From: an uncultured Veillonella sp.
GTDB lineage: Bacteria > Bacillota > Negativicutes > Veillonellales > Veillonellaceae
Direction of reading: 5' to 3'
Length of the DNA: 28,473 bases
NCBI GenBank assembly: GCA_900550175.1
Contig: URQX01000006.1
Span: forward strand, 1-28,473
Shown: positions 16,629 to 23,283 of the stretch, piece by piece
How positions within the stretch are numbered: the stretch's first letter is position 1
Layout of the letters: every line of letters starts with the position of its first letter
Program-made: the position numbers and the translations under genes
Notes under the pieces: model-generated
Told to the model about the DNA's origin: nothing
The model's input: only the letters and a program-made list of their open reading frames with translations
The model's database searches: none

Positions 16629-16659
16629 TTACAATGGCATTTTGTAGAAAGGATGTGTG

Positions 16660-17991
16660 ATGATGTCGATTTTCTCTCCAGCTCCTCATATTGAACGATT
16701 ACCAGAGGGGCAAATCGATTCCACCTACAAACGTCTTCGCAAAGAAGTCTTTGCAGGTACTTTTATTGGTTATGCTACATTCTATTTGATCCGCCAAAAC
16801 TTTAGTTTGGCTGTTCCGTACATGATTGCTGAGTACGGCTACACTAAAGCGGATCTTGGTATTGTCATGACCCTCTTATCCGTAGCGTACGGCGTAAGTA
16901 AATTTGTCATGGGTAATGCGTCTGACCGCTCTAACCCAAAATACTTCTCCACAGTAGGTCTATTGCTCAGTGCTTTAGTTATGTTATTATTCGGCACCTT
17001 ACCTGGTGTTTTAAGCAGTATTCCTATCATGTGCGTGCTCGCCTTCTTAAATGGTTGGTTCCAAGGTATGGGTTACCCTCCATATGCGAAAAATATGGTA
17101 ACTTGGTTCTCCCGTTCTGAACGCGGTGCTTGGTGGTCTTGGTGGAACGTATCCCACAATCTTGGTGGCGGTATCATCGCACCTCTTGCTACGTTAGGTA
17201 TCTATCTATTTGGTACATGGCATAGTATTTTCTTCTTCCCTGCTCTTATTTCTATCGTGTTGGCTGTGGTTACATTCTTCTTGTTGAAAGATACACCTCA
17301 ATCCTGTGGCTTGCCACCTATCGAAGAATACAAGCACGAACCAGTAGCTGCTGAAGTAAGTGATGAAAACAAAACTACTTTCAAAGAAATCTTCTACAAA
17401 TATATTTTGCATAACAAATACTTATGGTATCTTGCAATTGCGAATATCTTTGTATACTTCATCCGTTACGGCGTAGTAAGCTGGGCTCCTACCTATTTGA
17501 CTGCTGTAAAAGGCTTTACAAAAGAAGGTTCCCGTTGGGCTTACTTCTTGTACGAATGGGCTGGTATTCCAGGCATGCTCGTAAGCGGCTATTTGAGTGA
17601 CCGTGTATTCCGCGGCCGTCGTGCTCCAGCTACGATTTGCTTCATGCTATTCGTTGTCTTGGCAATCCTTGTTTACTGGTTCAACCCAGCAGGCAATGTC
17701 CTTATCGATAACTTAGCACTTATCGCTATCGGCTTCCTCATCTACGGTCCTGTTATGATGATCGGCCTTCAAGCAGCAGACATGGTACCACGTGTAGCAA
17801 CAGGTGGTGCTACTGGTCTTACAGGTCTTCTTGGTTACCTCATCGGTTCCGCTGGTGCTGGTGCCTTCATGGGTCTCATGGTTGACCTTTATGGTTGGGA
17901 TGGCGGCTTCGTAGCCCTCGTTGGTGCATGTATCCTCGCTATCGTATTCCTACTTCTCACACTTGGTGATAAATCCCAAGCAAAAGAATAA
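16660..17991 (+). CDS. glpT: Glycerol-3-phosphate:phosphate antiporter
   Basis: A 443-residue, 12-segment major facilitator of the organophosphate:phosphate antiporter family. It aligns nearly end to end with E. coli GlpT as I recall it: SIF-PAPH and RLP at the N-terminus, GWFQGMG, WN--HN-GGG, DTPQSCGLPPIEEYK, AYFLYE-AGIPG and IGFLIYGPVM. The phosphate-binding arginines are present (R45, and R of FIRYGVV equivalent to R269), as are the lysine equivalent to K80, the histidine equivalent to H165 and the glutamate equivalent to E299. K46 is Gln and D274 is Ser. The ATG at 16660 aligns with the E. coli start and lies six bases after AAAGGA; a GTG at 16657 is also in frame. No glp enzymes are adjacent. 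Confidence 0.87.
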   Translation: MMSIFSPAPHIERLPEGQIDSTYKRLRKEVFAGTFIGYATFYLIRQNFSLAVPYMIAEYGYTKADLGIVMTLLSVAYGVSKFVMGNASDRSNPKYFSTVGLLLSALVMLLFGTLPGVLSSIPIMCVLAFLNGWFQGMGYPPYAKNMVTWFSRSERGAWWSWWNVSHNLGGGIIAPLATLGIYLFGTWHSIFFFPALISIVLAVVTFFLLKDTPQSCGLPPIEEYKHEPVAAEVSDENKTTFKEIFYKYILHNKYLWYLAIANIFVYFIRYGVVSWAPTYLTAVKGFTKEGSRWAYFLYEWAGIPGMLVSGYLSDRVFRGRRAPATICFMLFVVLAILVYWFNPAGNVLIDNLALIAIGFLIYGPVMMIGLQAADMVPRVATGGATGLTGLLGYLIGSAGAGAFMGLMVDLYGWDGGFVALVGACILAIVFLLLTLGDKSQAKE

Positions 17992-18020
17992 TCTACAACT
18001 AATAGTTGTAAGAACCCAAA

Positions 18021-18055
18021 AACTCCCCTAGTAACACATCATTACTAGGGGAGTT
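18021..18055. terminator. Bidirectional terminator between glpT and the ATPase-like gene
   Basis: A perfect 14-bp stem (18021-18034 with 18042-18055), loop of 7, with T-rich tails on both strands. It serves two convergent genes. Confidence 0.85.
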
Positions 18056-18088
18056 TATTATGTCTTAACATATATACTGTACTAAATT

Positions 18089-18862
18089 CTATGCTACACA
18101 CAAAGAACCATTTAAAACTTTCAAATTATACACGAGACCAAGTCGCGCCAAACCGTGTAGTGCAACGGCCGTAACAGGATCGATGAAACCAAGTACACCA
18201 GCACCGATGATGGCAACGTGGAATACAATGGACACGATGAGTAGACCTAAATGAGACTGCTTTGTTCCTTTTGAAAGCTCCGATACAGGAGATGCGTCAT
18301 CCACAAGAGATCCCATCATAAGTGCCACTAAGATAAGCTCCAAGGAACATGGGCATAGTACCAATAACAAGGTTACAGTATGTATGAAATCCTGTGTCAA
18401 TGCAAAGGAGCCCATAGATAATAGCAATACAGCCACAACAATGACAGATGAATAATTGTTAATGCCCTGACGCATAGCAACGAGTTGTGCTGGCATTGTA
18501 GGCAGCATATCATCATCTAAAGTATAATGCGACTCACCTGTGATAAGCTGTTCCAAAAAGAAACCACCCTGTACAATGAGGCCCACATAAGCCGCCGTAT
18601 GATAATCGCCAATTGAAATGAGCGCTACCATGGCCACAACAATAAGGAAATTAGCATGGATCTCTAAATGCTTCAAAATACTTTGAACGCTATTGATGAG
18701 CAGCGGCAAACCACAAACAAGAACCGTTACCCAAGCCAAATCAATTACGGGATTTAGCACCTCTGTGATCACATCTAATAGAATAAATAAAATACCTAGT
18801 GCCAAAATAGCACCTTGCGTAAATAACGACACCTGCGCCGATAAAGACTGTAAAAATTTCAT
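18089..18862 (-). CDS. Membrane-only relative of P1B metal-transporting ATPases
   Basis: A 257-residue protein with about eight hydrophobic segments arranged like the membrane core of a copper/heavy-metal P-type ATPase. HLEIHANFLIVVAMVALISIG (65-85, quoted in part) with the following GDYHTAAYVG matches the segment before the actuator domain; CPCSLE (170-175) is the transmembrane metal-binding CPC; and the last 55 residues (KQSHLGLL, then GFIDPVTAVALHGLARLG) match the C-terminal helix pair. The cytosolic machinery is gone: only TGES (108-111) recalls the actuator loop, and the DKTGT phosphorylation site and nucleotide domain are replaced by about 20 residues (180-200). It cannot hydrolyse ATP as a P-type pump. 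The ATG at 18862 follows AGAGG by five bases, and the frame is intact, so it may still be made. Confidence 0.6.
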   Translation of the reverse strand: MKFLQSLSAQVSLFTQGAILALGILFILLDVITEVLNPVIDLAWVTVLVCGLPLLINSVQSILKHLEIHANFLIVVAMVALISIGDYHTAAYVGLIVQGGFFLEQLITGESHYTLDDDMLPTMPAQLVAMRQGINNYSSVIVVAVLLLSMGSFALTQDFIHTVTLLLVLCPCSLELILVALMMGSLVDDASPVSELSKGTKQSHLGLLIVSIVFHVAIIGAGVLGFIDPVTAVALHGLARLGLVYNLKVLNGSLCVA

Positions 18863-18942
18863 ATAGACCTCTCTATACACTAGAACCGGCCTCACTTACT
18901 CCGGAAACACAACACAAAAACAATACAATTCAAAACTTTTTA

Positions 18943-19045
18943 TACCTTAAGCAATTTGAAACTCTCTGTGCCTAAAGTAATTTAAAACACTTTGTACCTA
19001 AGGTAATTTAAAACGCTTTGTACCTAAGGTAATTTAAATTTTATG
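18943..19045. repeat. Four 26-base tandem repeats carrying TACC-TAA-GGTA dyads
   Basis: Copies at 18943-18968, 18969-18994, 18995-19020 and 19021-19045 (the last one base short). Copies 3 and 4 begin with the palindrome TACCTAAGGTA; copies 1 and 2 have degenerate versions. They lie in what would be the leader of the minus-strand ATPase-like gene. Confidence 0.8.
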
Positions 19046-19071
19046 TACCCATAGGGGTATATCTACAATGT
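19034..19071 (-). promoter_or_regulatory. Probable metal-regulated promoter with CsoR-like dyad
   Basis: The minus strand reads TTGTAG, then ATATACCCCTATGGGTA, then CATAAAAT. The dyad TACCCATAGGGGTA (plus strand 19046-19059) lies in the spacer and resembles the Bacillus CsoR copper operator (TACCC---GGGGGTA type). With TAAAAT as the -10 the spacer is 19 bases, which would also suit a MerR/CueR activator. Either reading implies metal control of the ATPase-like gene; no regulator gene is in the window. Confidence 0.5.
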
Positions 19072-19197
19072 AAATATTATACAAGACATACAAACTATAT
19101 ACAAATTAATTTTTTCGATAAATAATAAAGAGCTGCATTTCCATTACAGAATAGGAAAAGAACGAATTCATAAAAATGACCTCTCCCTTTAAAGATC

Positions 19198-19380
19198 TAG
19201 TTGAAGGCTCTTATTTCTTTATTAGATGTAGAAAGAACAGGTCCCTAAAAACGACTTAGCTCGTTTTGGAAGCTCTTCAATAGGCCCTAGTTGAAGATGC
19301 TAATTTCATATAAAAAGAAAAGCCCCTATCTCTAAAAATGACTTAGCTCGCTATGGAGGCTTTTAGAGATAGGGGCTTTG
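19198..19380. repeat. Imperfect ~88-base duplication around the ArsC-like gene's terminator
   Basis: Unit 1 (about 19198-19286) and unit 2 (about 19287-19380) both start with CTAGTTGAAG, continue with TATTTC or AATTTC, and share CTAAAAA-GACTTAGCTCG followed by TGGA-GCT. Unit 2 contains the intact terminator; unit 1 has lost the stem. Confidence 0.6.
19319..19379 (-). terminator. Terminator of the ArsC/Spx-like gene
   Basis: A perfect 19-bp stem (19319-19337 with 19361-19379) with a 23-base loop, followed on the minus strand by TTCTTTTT. It lies 17 bases after the stop codon. Confidence 0.85.
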
Positions 19381-19395
19381 ACCCAAGTTATGAAA

Positions 19396-19749
19396 TTAGA
19401 GCTTCAACGCCTCAATCCATTCTGCTTCTTTAAAGCCAACGAGCACTTTGTCTTCAAGTACCAAGATAGGACGTTTTACAAGCATACCATTGGATGCTAG
19501 TAAAGCTAGTTTTTCTTCTTCACTAAGGTTTGGCAATTTATCCTTCAATTGTTGTTCACGATAAATCATACCAGATGTATTGAAGAATGCTTTTAAGTCT
19601 TTACCAGATTGTGGGTACCATGCAGCAATTTCTTCAGCTGTAGGGTTTTCAGACTTGATGTCACGATCTGTGTATTTAATATTATGATCATCTAAGAATT
19701 TCTTTGCTTTTTTGCATGTTGTGCATTTAGGATATTCAACGAATAACAT
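19396..19749 (-). CDS. ArsC/Spx-family thioredoxin-fold protein
   Basis: A 117-residue protein with the ArsC/Spx layout: CTTC at residues 9-12 near the N-terminus, then KKFLDDHNIKY, and the later RPILVLEDKVLVGF segment whose Arg holds the oxyanion in arsenate reductases. The C-x-x-C pair is found in Spx and in YffB-like proteins; ArsC enzymes often have only the first Cys. A redox or regulatory role is as likely as arsenate reduction, and no ars genes are nearby. AAGGAG precedes the ATG, and a promoter lies at 19801-19829. Confidence 0.8.
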   Translation of the reverse strand: MLFVEYPKCTTCKKAKKFLDDHNIKYTDRDIKSENPTAEEIAAWYPQSGKDLKAFFNTSGMIYREQQLKDKLPNLSEEEKLALLASNGMLVKRPILVLEDKVLVGFKEAEWIEALKL

Positions 19750-19800
19750 AGCGTCTCCTTATAGTAATACATAATGTTATAACCACATATTTATAAACTA

Positions 19801-19829
19801 AGTGTACCAAATATATCGAAAATTATCAA
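19801..19829 (-). promoter_or_regulatory. Promoter of the ArsC/Spx-like gene
   Basis: Minus strand TTGATA (19829-19824), 17-base spacer ATTTTCGATATATTTGG, TACACT (19806-19801). The spacer is nearly the same as in the DUF554 promoter. Confidence 0.65.
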
Positions 19830-19833
19830 TATC

Positions 19834-20154
19834 TCATTGACAATCCACAGGTTCTAATCCATTACAATGATCAATAGAGCTTAATACTTCCTCCATCCCT
19901 GCACTATGCTTTGCGGTACGTAAATCAACATCCATCTGCAACCTCAAGAAATATCCTTCAGAAACACCAAAGTATTTAGCTAAACGTAGAGAGGTATCTG
20001 CTGAAATAGCTCGCGTCCCATTCAAGATTTCCTGAATACGTGAAACAGGTACATGTATATCTTTAGCTAATCGATAAGCAGATAGTCCTAATGGCTCCAT
20101 AAACTCTTCTTTCAATATTTCACTAATGGTAGGTGTTAGAATAAACTTGCCCAT
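19834..20154 (-). CDS. higA: HigA-type antitoxin
   Basis: A 106-residue XRE-family protein. Residues about 20-75 form the helix-turn-helix (LSAYRLAKDIHVPVSRIQEIL, quoted in part, then ADTSLRLAKYFG), which is typical of HigA/VapI antitoxins that bind both toxin and operator. It follows the toxin gene by 16 bases, the toxin-first order characteristic of higBA. AGAGGGG before the ATG supports the start. Two symmetrical operators lie upstream of higB, consistent with autoregulation. Confidence 0.87.
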   Translation of the reverse strand: MGKFILTPTISEILKEEFMEPLGLSAYRLAKDIHVPVSRIQEILNGTRAISADTSLRLAKYFGVSEGYFLRLQMDVDLRTAKHSAGMEEVLSSIDHCNGLEPVDCQ

Positions 20155-20170
20155 ATATATCCCCTCTCTA

Positions 20171-20455
20171 TTAATGATAATCTATAATTTCTACATCATA
20201 AAAACTATTAGTATCTTTCACTTTAAAACATAACCTATACTGGCTATTAATCCGTAAACTATACTGGCCAAAACGATTGCCTTGCAATAACTCTAATCGG
20301 TTACCAGGTGGCCATCTTAAATCCTGTATCGATTCAGCATTATCTAATAATATTAGTTTACGAAGAACTAATCTTTGTATAAACGGTGAAAGGCGTTTAG
20401 AAAAACTCTGATGGTAAACCTTTTCTGTTTCCTTATCTTTAAAGCCGATAATCAT
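20171..20455 (-). CDS. higB: HigB-type ribosome-dependent mRNA interferase
   Basis: A 94-residue RelE/ParE-superfamily toxin. The block RWPPGNRLELLQGNR followed by GQYSLRINSQYRLCF is the HigB family signature, and the protein ends in DVEIIDYH as these toxins do; the catalytic C-terminal His is therefore present. HigB cuts mRNA on the ribosome. All visible features are intact, so the toxin is probably active. AGGAGAGG precedes the ATG. First gene of the higBA operon. Confidence 0.88.
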   Translation of the reverse strand: MIIGFKDKETEKVYHQSFSKRLSPFIQRLVLRKLILLDNAESIQDLRWPPGNRLELLQGNRFGQYSLRINSQYRLCFKVKDTNSFYDVEIIDYH

Positions 20456-20472
20456 AGAACCTCTCCTTTGAT

Positions 20473-20525
20473 TATACCTGTTTTACAGGTATAACTCAAT
20501 AATATATACCTGTAAAACGAGTATA
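20473..20525. promoter_or_regulatory. Two HigA operators upstream of higBA
   Basis: Operator 1 (20473-20493) is TATACCTGT-TTT-ACAGGTATA, perfect over 9-base arms. Operator 2 (20505-20525) is TATACCTGT-AAA-ACGAGTATA, seven of nine matching. Centres are 32 bases apart, about three helical turns. A TATACT on the minus strand inside operator 2 may be the -10. Confidence 0.75.
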
Positions 20526-20722
20526 TTATGGAATATTTTTATTCTATAAATCATTTCGGTAAAAGATTTCTCTAAACTCTCACTCAAATCCTACTATTCT
20601 CCTGACTCTATTGGTCAACTATTTCGGAATGTATCTAGTTCTAGTCATCACTTGAAGATAAGCAAAGATTAATACTAACTTTAAAAAAATTATCCATATA
20701 ACTAATGGCTACAAATGTAAAA

Positions 20723-20787
20723 AGACCTATAATTTCCCGGCTTTCATCTGCAAAGTATAACAGTGAAAGATTAGAGCATATAGGTCT
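20723..20787 (-). terminator. Composite terminator of the DUF554 gene
   Basis: An outer 9-bp stem (20723-20731 with 20779-20787) and inner CTTTCA/TGAAAG stem (20741-20746 with 20764-20769). The minus strand continues into TTTTT. Confidence 0.6.
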
Positions 20788-20837
20788 CTTATAAAATCTA
20801 TATATTATTTTTATTAGTATTCATAATACGATTTACA

Positions 20838-21554
20838 TTAGAGCAAGAATGTAAGCCCCATAGCCACGAAAATGGCTGGCAACAGGTTAGCAATACGGAT
20901 TTTACCAGGCCAGATGAGGTCGATACCGACGCAGAAGATCAGAATAGATCCCACGTAGGATAGGTTATCGATGGCGCTCGGTGTCATCAACGGTGCCGCA
21001 ATGTGAGCCATAGCTGTAATAATCCATTGGGTAATCCCTACAGGAATAAAGGAGAACAACGCGCCCTTCCCCATAGAGGACACCATAACCATAACGATGA
21101 TGCCGTCGAGGATGCCTTTCAACAATAACGTTTGGTAATTACCCGTCAAGCCGTCTTGAATAGAGCCTAGTACGCCCATGGCTCCCACTGTAAACGTAAG
21201 GGATGCCGTAATAAAAGCATGTGTAAACTGCGGATCACCAGTGTTACCAGTTTTTGCTTTCACCCAGTCACCAAATACCGTAATCCAACGGTTAAGGTCG
21301 ATGAGCTCACCAATGATGGCGCCAGTCACCATGCTAATGATCATCAGCATAGGCCCCGTCGTTTGCAGCGTGCCGTTTACAATAACTAGCATATACTGCA
21401 TGGCACCGCTCATCCCGAGGAGGAGAACGATAATACCGCTCACCATCATGAGCGTCTGTTTCAAATTTTCTTTCATAAACCGGCCGAATGCGAGACCGCA
21501 CAAGCTGCCAGCTATGATGAGGCCAATGTTAATGGCCGTTCCCAAACCAATCAT
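20838..21554 (-). CDS. DUF554 family membrane protein
   Basis: A 238-residue protein with about seven hydrophobic segments. The N-terminal GLGTAINIGLIIAGSLCG and the central GAIIGELIDL and FVGAMGVLGSIQDGL-like segment (here TVGAMGVLGSIQDGL) are characteristic of DUF554 (YdfK-like) proteins, which are widespread in Firmicutes and of unknown function, probably transporters. AAAGGG before the ATG supports the start, and a good promoter lies at 21601-21629. Monocistronic, ended by the composite terminator. Confidence 0.85.
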   Translation of the reverse strand: MIGLGTAINIGLIIAGSLCGLAFGRFMKENLKQTLMMVSGIIVLLLGMSGAMQYMLVIVNGTLQTTGPMLMIISMVTGAIIGELIDLNRWITVFGDWVKAKTGNTGDPQFTHAFITASLTFTVGAMGVLGSIQDGLTGNYQTLLLKGILDGIIVMVMVSSMGKGALFSFIPVGITQWIITAMAHIAAPLMTPSAIDNLSYVGSILIFCVGIDLIWPGKIRIANLLPAIFVAMGLTFLL

Positions 21555-21600
21555 ATATATCCCTTTCTTAATTGTGAAAGTAAATGCTTATTTCATCATC

Positions 21601-21629
21601 AGTATACCAACTATATCGAAACAAATCAA
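21601..21629 (-). promoter_or_regulatory. Promoter of the DUF554 gene
   Basis: Minus strand TTGATT (21629-21624), 17-base spacer TGTTTCGATATAGTTGG, TATACT (21606-21601), 47 bases before the ATG. Confidence 0.65.
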
Positions 21630-21685
21630 TCTGCTATAGCATACAACCAATCTATGCCGTTATATGGCCCTAGATAAAAACATAT

Positions 21686-21840
21686 AGCAAAAAGACCCTA
21701 TCCAGTAAAGGATAAGGTCTTTATGTTGTGTTTATAGCTTTGAGAGAGAAGTATATGAGAGCCCCGCTTTGGAGAGAGAGAATATATGTGTTTGTATATA
21801 AAGCGGGACGACATATGATGGAACGCTATCTTTCCATCGA
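21686..21840 (-). ncRNA. Candidate small RNA with two CU-rich anti-Shine-Dalgarno motifs
   Basis: Read on the minus strand: hairpin GATGGAA/TTCCATC (21838-21817), then hairpin CCCGCTTT/AAAGCGGG (arms 21807-21800 and 21770-21763) whose 29-base loop ends in TTCTCTCTCTCC, then a second single-stranded ACTTCTCTCTCAAAGC, then a strong terminator. The two CU-rich segments lie in repeated contexts (ATAT--TTCTCTCTC--AAAGC). They are complementary to GGAGAGA-type ribosome sites. A weak TACACT (21850-21845) may be its -10. It could instead be the long 3' untranslated end of tag mRNA, or be processed from it. Confidence 0.5.
21689..21722 (-). terminator. Terminator of the candidate small RNA or of tag
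   Basis: Stem 21691-21703 with 21710-21722, loop of 6, then TTTTT on the minus strand. One pair is U-G on the minus strand but C-A on the plus, which fixes the direction. Confidence 0.8.
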
Positions 21841-21941
21841 CTATAGTGTACACCTTAAAGTATGGTTTAACACAAGTACAATTTTGTAACATCAATCATG
21901 TATAAAAACTATTGTTAACTAACGATTATACGAATACGTTA

Positions 21942-22541
21942 TTAATCCTCAGCGTCTACAGGCAATTGAACAATATCTGCCAGCTTATTAATCTCGCTAA
22001 AACAAGGACAGTCCTTACCGTGATCGTTGATAAGGCCACTGGATTGCAGATGAGAATAAATAGTAACAGGACCTACAAACTTAAACCCGCGCTTCTTCAG
22101 ATCCTTACTAATCCGCGTAGACAGACCATTCTTTGCTGGAACATGCCCATCGGGGTGGCTTTCATAAATAATGGTTTTATTATCTGTGAAAGCCCAGATA
22201 TAGTTGCAAAACGAACCAAATTCATCTTGAATACGTTTAAAAGCAGAAGCATTATTGATGATGGCCTCAATTTTAGGGCGAGACTTGAGCATCCCCTCGG
22301 TCTGCATAATCCGTTCGACGTCACTTTCACCATAGGCAGCAACCGCATCAATATCAAATTGATCAAAGCAGCCTCGAATGATGTCTCTTTTATTCAAAAT
22401 TGTGAGCCAACTGAGACCACATTGGAGACTTTCAAGACAGAGATGTTCAAACTGCAATCGATCATCATGAATAGGACGGCCCCACTCATGATCGTGATAC
22501 GCCTGATACAAGGGCGTCGTCGGCCATTCACAGGTAGCCAT
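21942..22541 (-). CDS. tag: DNA-3-methyladenine glycosylase I
   Basis: A 199-residue helix-hairpin-helix base-excision enzyme that removes 3-methyladenine from alkylated DNA. The Tag-specific zinc site is complete: C4, H16 in AYHDHEWG, and the C-terminal His and Cys of NDHGKDCPC. LESLQCGLSW near residue 37 carries the conserved catalytic-pocket Glu. Length is as expected for Tag. GGAGG lies six bases before the ATG, which overlaps the stop of the upstream membrane-protein gene by one base (TAATG), so translation is coupled. Confidence 0.9.
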   Translation of the reverse strand: MATCEWPTTPLYQAYHDHEWGRPIHDDRLQFEHLCLESLQCGLSWLTILNKRDIIRGCFDQFDIDAVAAYGESDVERIMQTEGMLKSRPKIEAIINNASAFKRIQDEFGSFCNYIWAFTDNKTIIYESHPDGHVPAKNGLSTRISKDLKKRGFKFVGPVTIYSHLQSSGLINDHGKDCPCFSEINKLADIVQLPVDAED

Positions 22542-22984
22542 TACACACCTCCATGAGCCCAGACGAGGACATCATACATGAGCGCTACCACGAGGCCCAT
22601 TACGAGATGACCGCCTACGTAGAGCGGGATGAGAAGATAGATAAACAATAATAGGGAATGTAAGGCTTTGCGGAGCCATACAATCGGTGTGGACGTACCA
22701 CCACCAACCTTGCCATCAAGCCAATTATGAACGATGTAGATAGGCGTACCTAAGCGTCGAATCCAATCAGGAACGCACTTACCAGGGTTCAAGACAGGGC
22801 AATACAAAATCACCAATGGCAATGCCACCGCATCAAGAATAAGCAGCACCGTTAAGGTCAAAGAAAATAAATCTATCTCGCCTTCCCACGTCAATGGATG
22901 AGCTATAAAGCGGAGCGCCCATAAATAGGCTTTATATACGATATACGGTTCTAATAGCCATAATAAGGGCTTCACTACACTCAT
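22541..22984 (-). CDS. Membrane protein of unknown function coupled to tag
   Basis: A 147-residue protein with about four membrane segments (near residues 8-32, 46-70, 108-126 and 128-143). A polar section after the second segment contains LNPGKCVPDWIRRLG, faintly like the LNPHTKPP region of the small membrane protein at 2588-3001; a distant relationship is possible but not secure. The ATG at 22984 (GGTAG upstream) is preferred to a GTG at 23005. It shares a transcript with tag, whose start overlaps its stop, but membrane topology suggests no direct repair role. Confidence 0.6.
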   Translation of the reverse strand: MSVVKPLLWLLEPYIVYKAYLWALRFIAHPLTWEGEIDLFSLTLTVLLILDAVALPLVILYCPVLNPGKCVPDWIRRLGTPIYIVHNWLDGKVGGGTSTPIVWLRKALHSLLLFIYLLIPLYVGGHLVMGLVVALMYDVLVWAHGGV

Positions 22985-23015
22985 GGGACTACCTACGCCA
23001 AACACAAAATAAGAA

Positions 23016-23035
23016 AACTACGCATTCGCGTAGTT
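23016..23035. terminator. Hairpin in the leader of the tag operon
   Basis: AACTACGC-ATTC-GCGTAGTT, a perfect 8-bp stem with T-rich flanks on both strands, 32 bases before the first start codon of the operon. It could be an attenuator or a second terminator for the upstream gene. Confidence 0.5.
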
Positions 23036-23234
23036 ATTTTTATACTATTATTATATCAGATTTTACACTTTTTGTGGGGTTAAAGTTCATAAAATTTTAT
23101 CAAAATATACAATTTATAGTAGTTATCAACGAAAGACCCCACTATATAAGCTATTTCTCACTGTCGGCTCATATATACTGATTTTTCATCAATTTTATGA
23201 TTTATTTTGATAAATTACCAAAAAATATAACTAC

Positions 23235-23265
23235 AAAAAAGCAGTCCTGATGGACTGCCTTTTTT
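23235..23265. terminator. Terminator of the flavin-reductase-like gene
   Basis: GCAGTCC-TGAT-GGACTGC (23241-23247 with 23252-23258) extended by an A/T helix; the minus strand runs into TTTTTT. Confidence 0.8.
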
Positions 23266-23283
23266 GTGTATTAAGTAGATTGT

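Larger units (their letters stand above)
16318..16659. other. 342-base region between the nitroreductase gene and glpT
   Basis: Contains the nitroreductase terminator (16387-16439), then about 200 AT-rich bases with no gene, ending in a dyad just upstream of glpT. Nothing else is supported. Confidence 0.5.
18863..19395. other. 533-base regulatory and repeat region upstream of the ATPase-like gene
   Basis: No coding sequence is supported. From left to right it holds a leader, four 26-base tandem repeats (18943-19045), a CsoR-like dyad (19046-19059), a decayed 88-base duplication and the terminator of the ArsC-like gene (19319-19379). Confidence 0.6.
20456..20837. other. 382-base region between higB and the DUF554 gene
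   Basis: Holds the two higBA operators (20473-20525) and, next to the DUF554 gene end, a composite terminator (20723-20787). The middle 200 bases show nothing I can support. Confidence 0.5.
21555..21941. other. 387-base region between the DUF554 gene and tag
   Basis: Contains the DUF554 promoter, then a terminator and a structured minus-strand stretch interpreted here as a candidate small RNA. A 65-codon frame across it has no ribosome site or family resemblance and is not considered a gene. Confidence 0.55.

Noticed and set aside
18089..18862. Treating the ATPase-like gene as a simple pseudogene
   Set aside because: The frame is uninterrupted, starts at a good ribosome site and is preceded by organised regulatory DNA. 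It may still be non-functional as a pump, but decay is not shown.
18943..19045. CRISPR-like array
   Set aside because: Units are contiguous 26-base repeats without spacers, and no cas genes are nearby.
21698..21895. 65-codon minus-strand frame
   Set aside because: No ribosome site, no recognisable pattern, and it overlaps the hairpins and terminator of the candidate small RNA.
21912..22556. 214-codon plus-strand frame opposite tag
   Set aside because: Antisense shadow; tag on the minus strand has a complete zinc site and a coupled start.
23074..23142. GTGGGGT/ACCCCAC inverted repeat between the tag operon and the flavin-reductase-like gene
   Set aside because: Seven-base arms 55 bases apart in AT-rich DNA with no T run or other signal; too weak to call.
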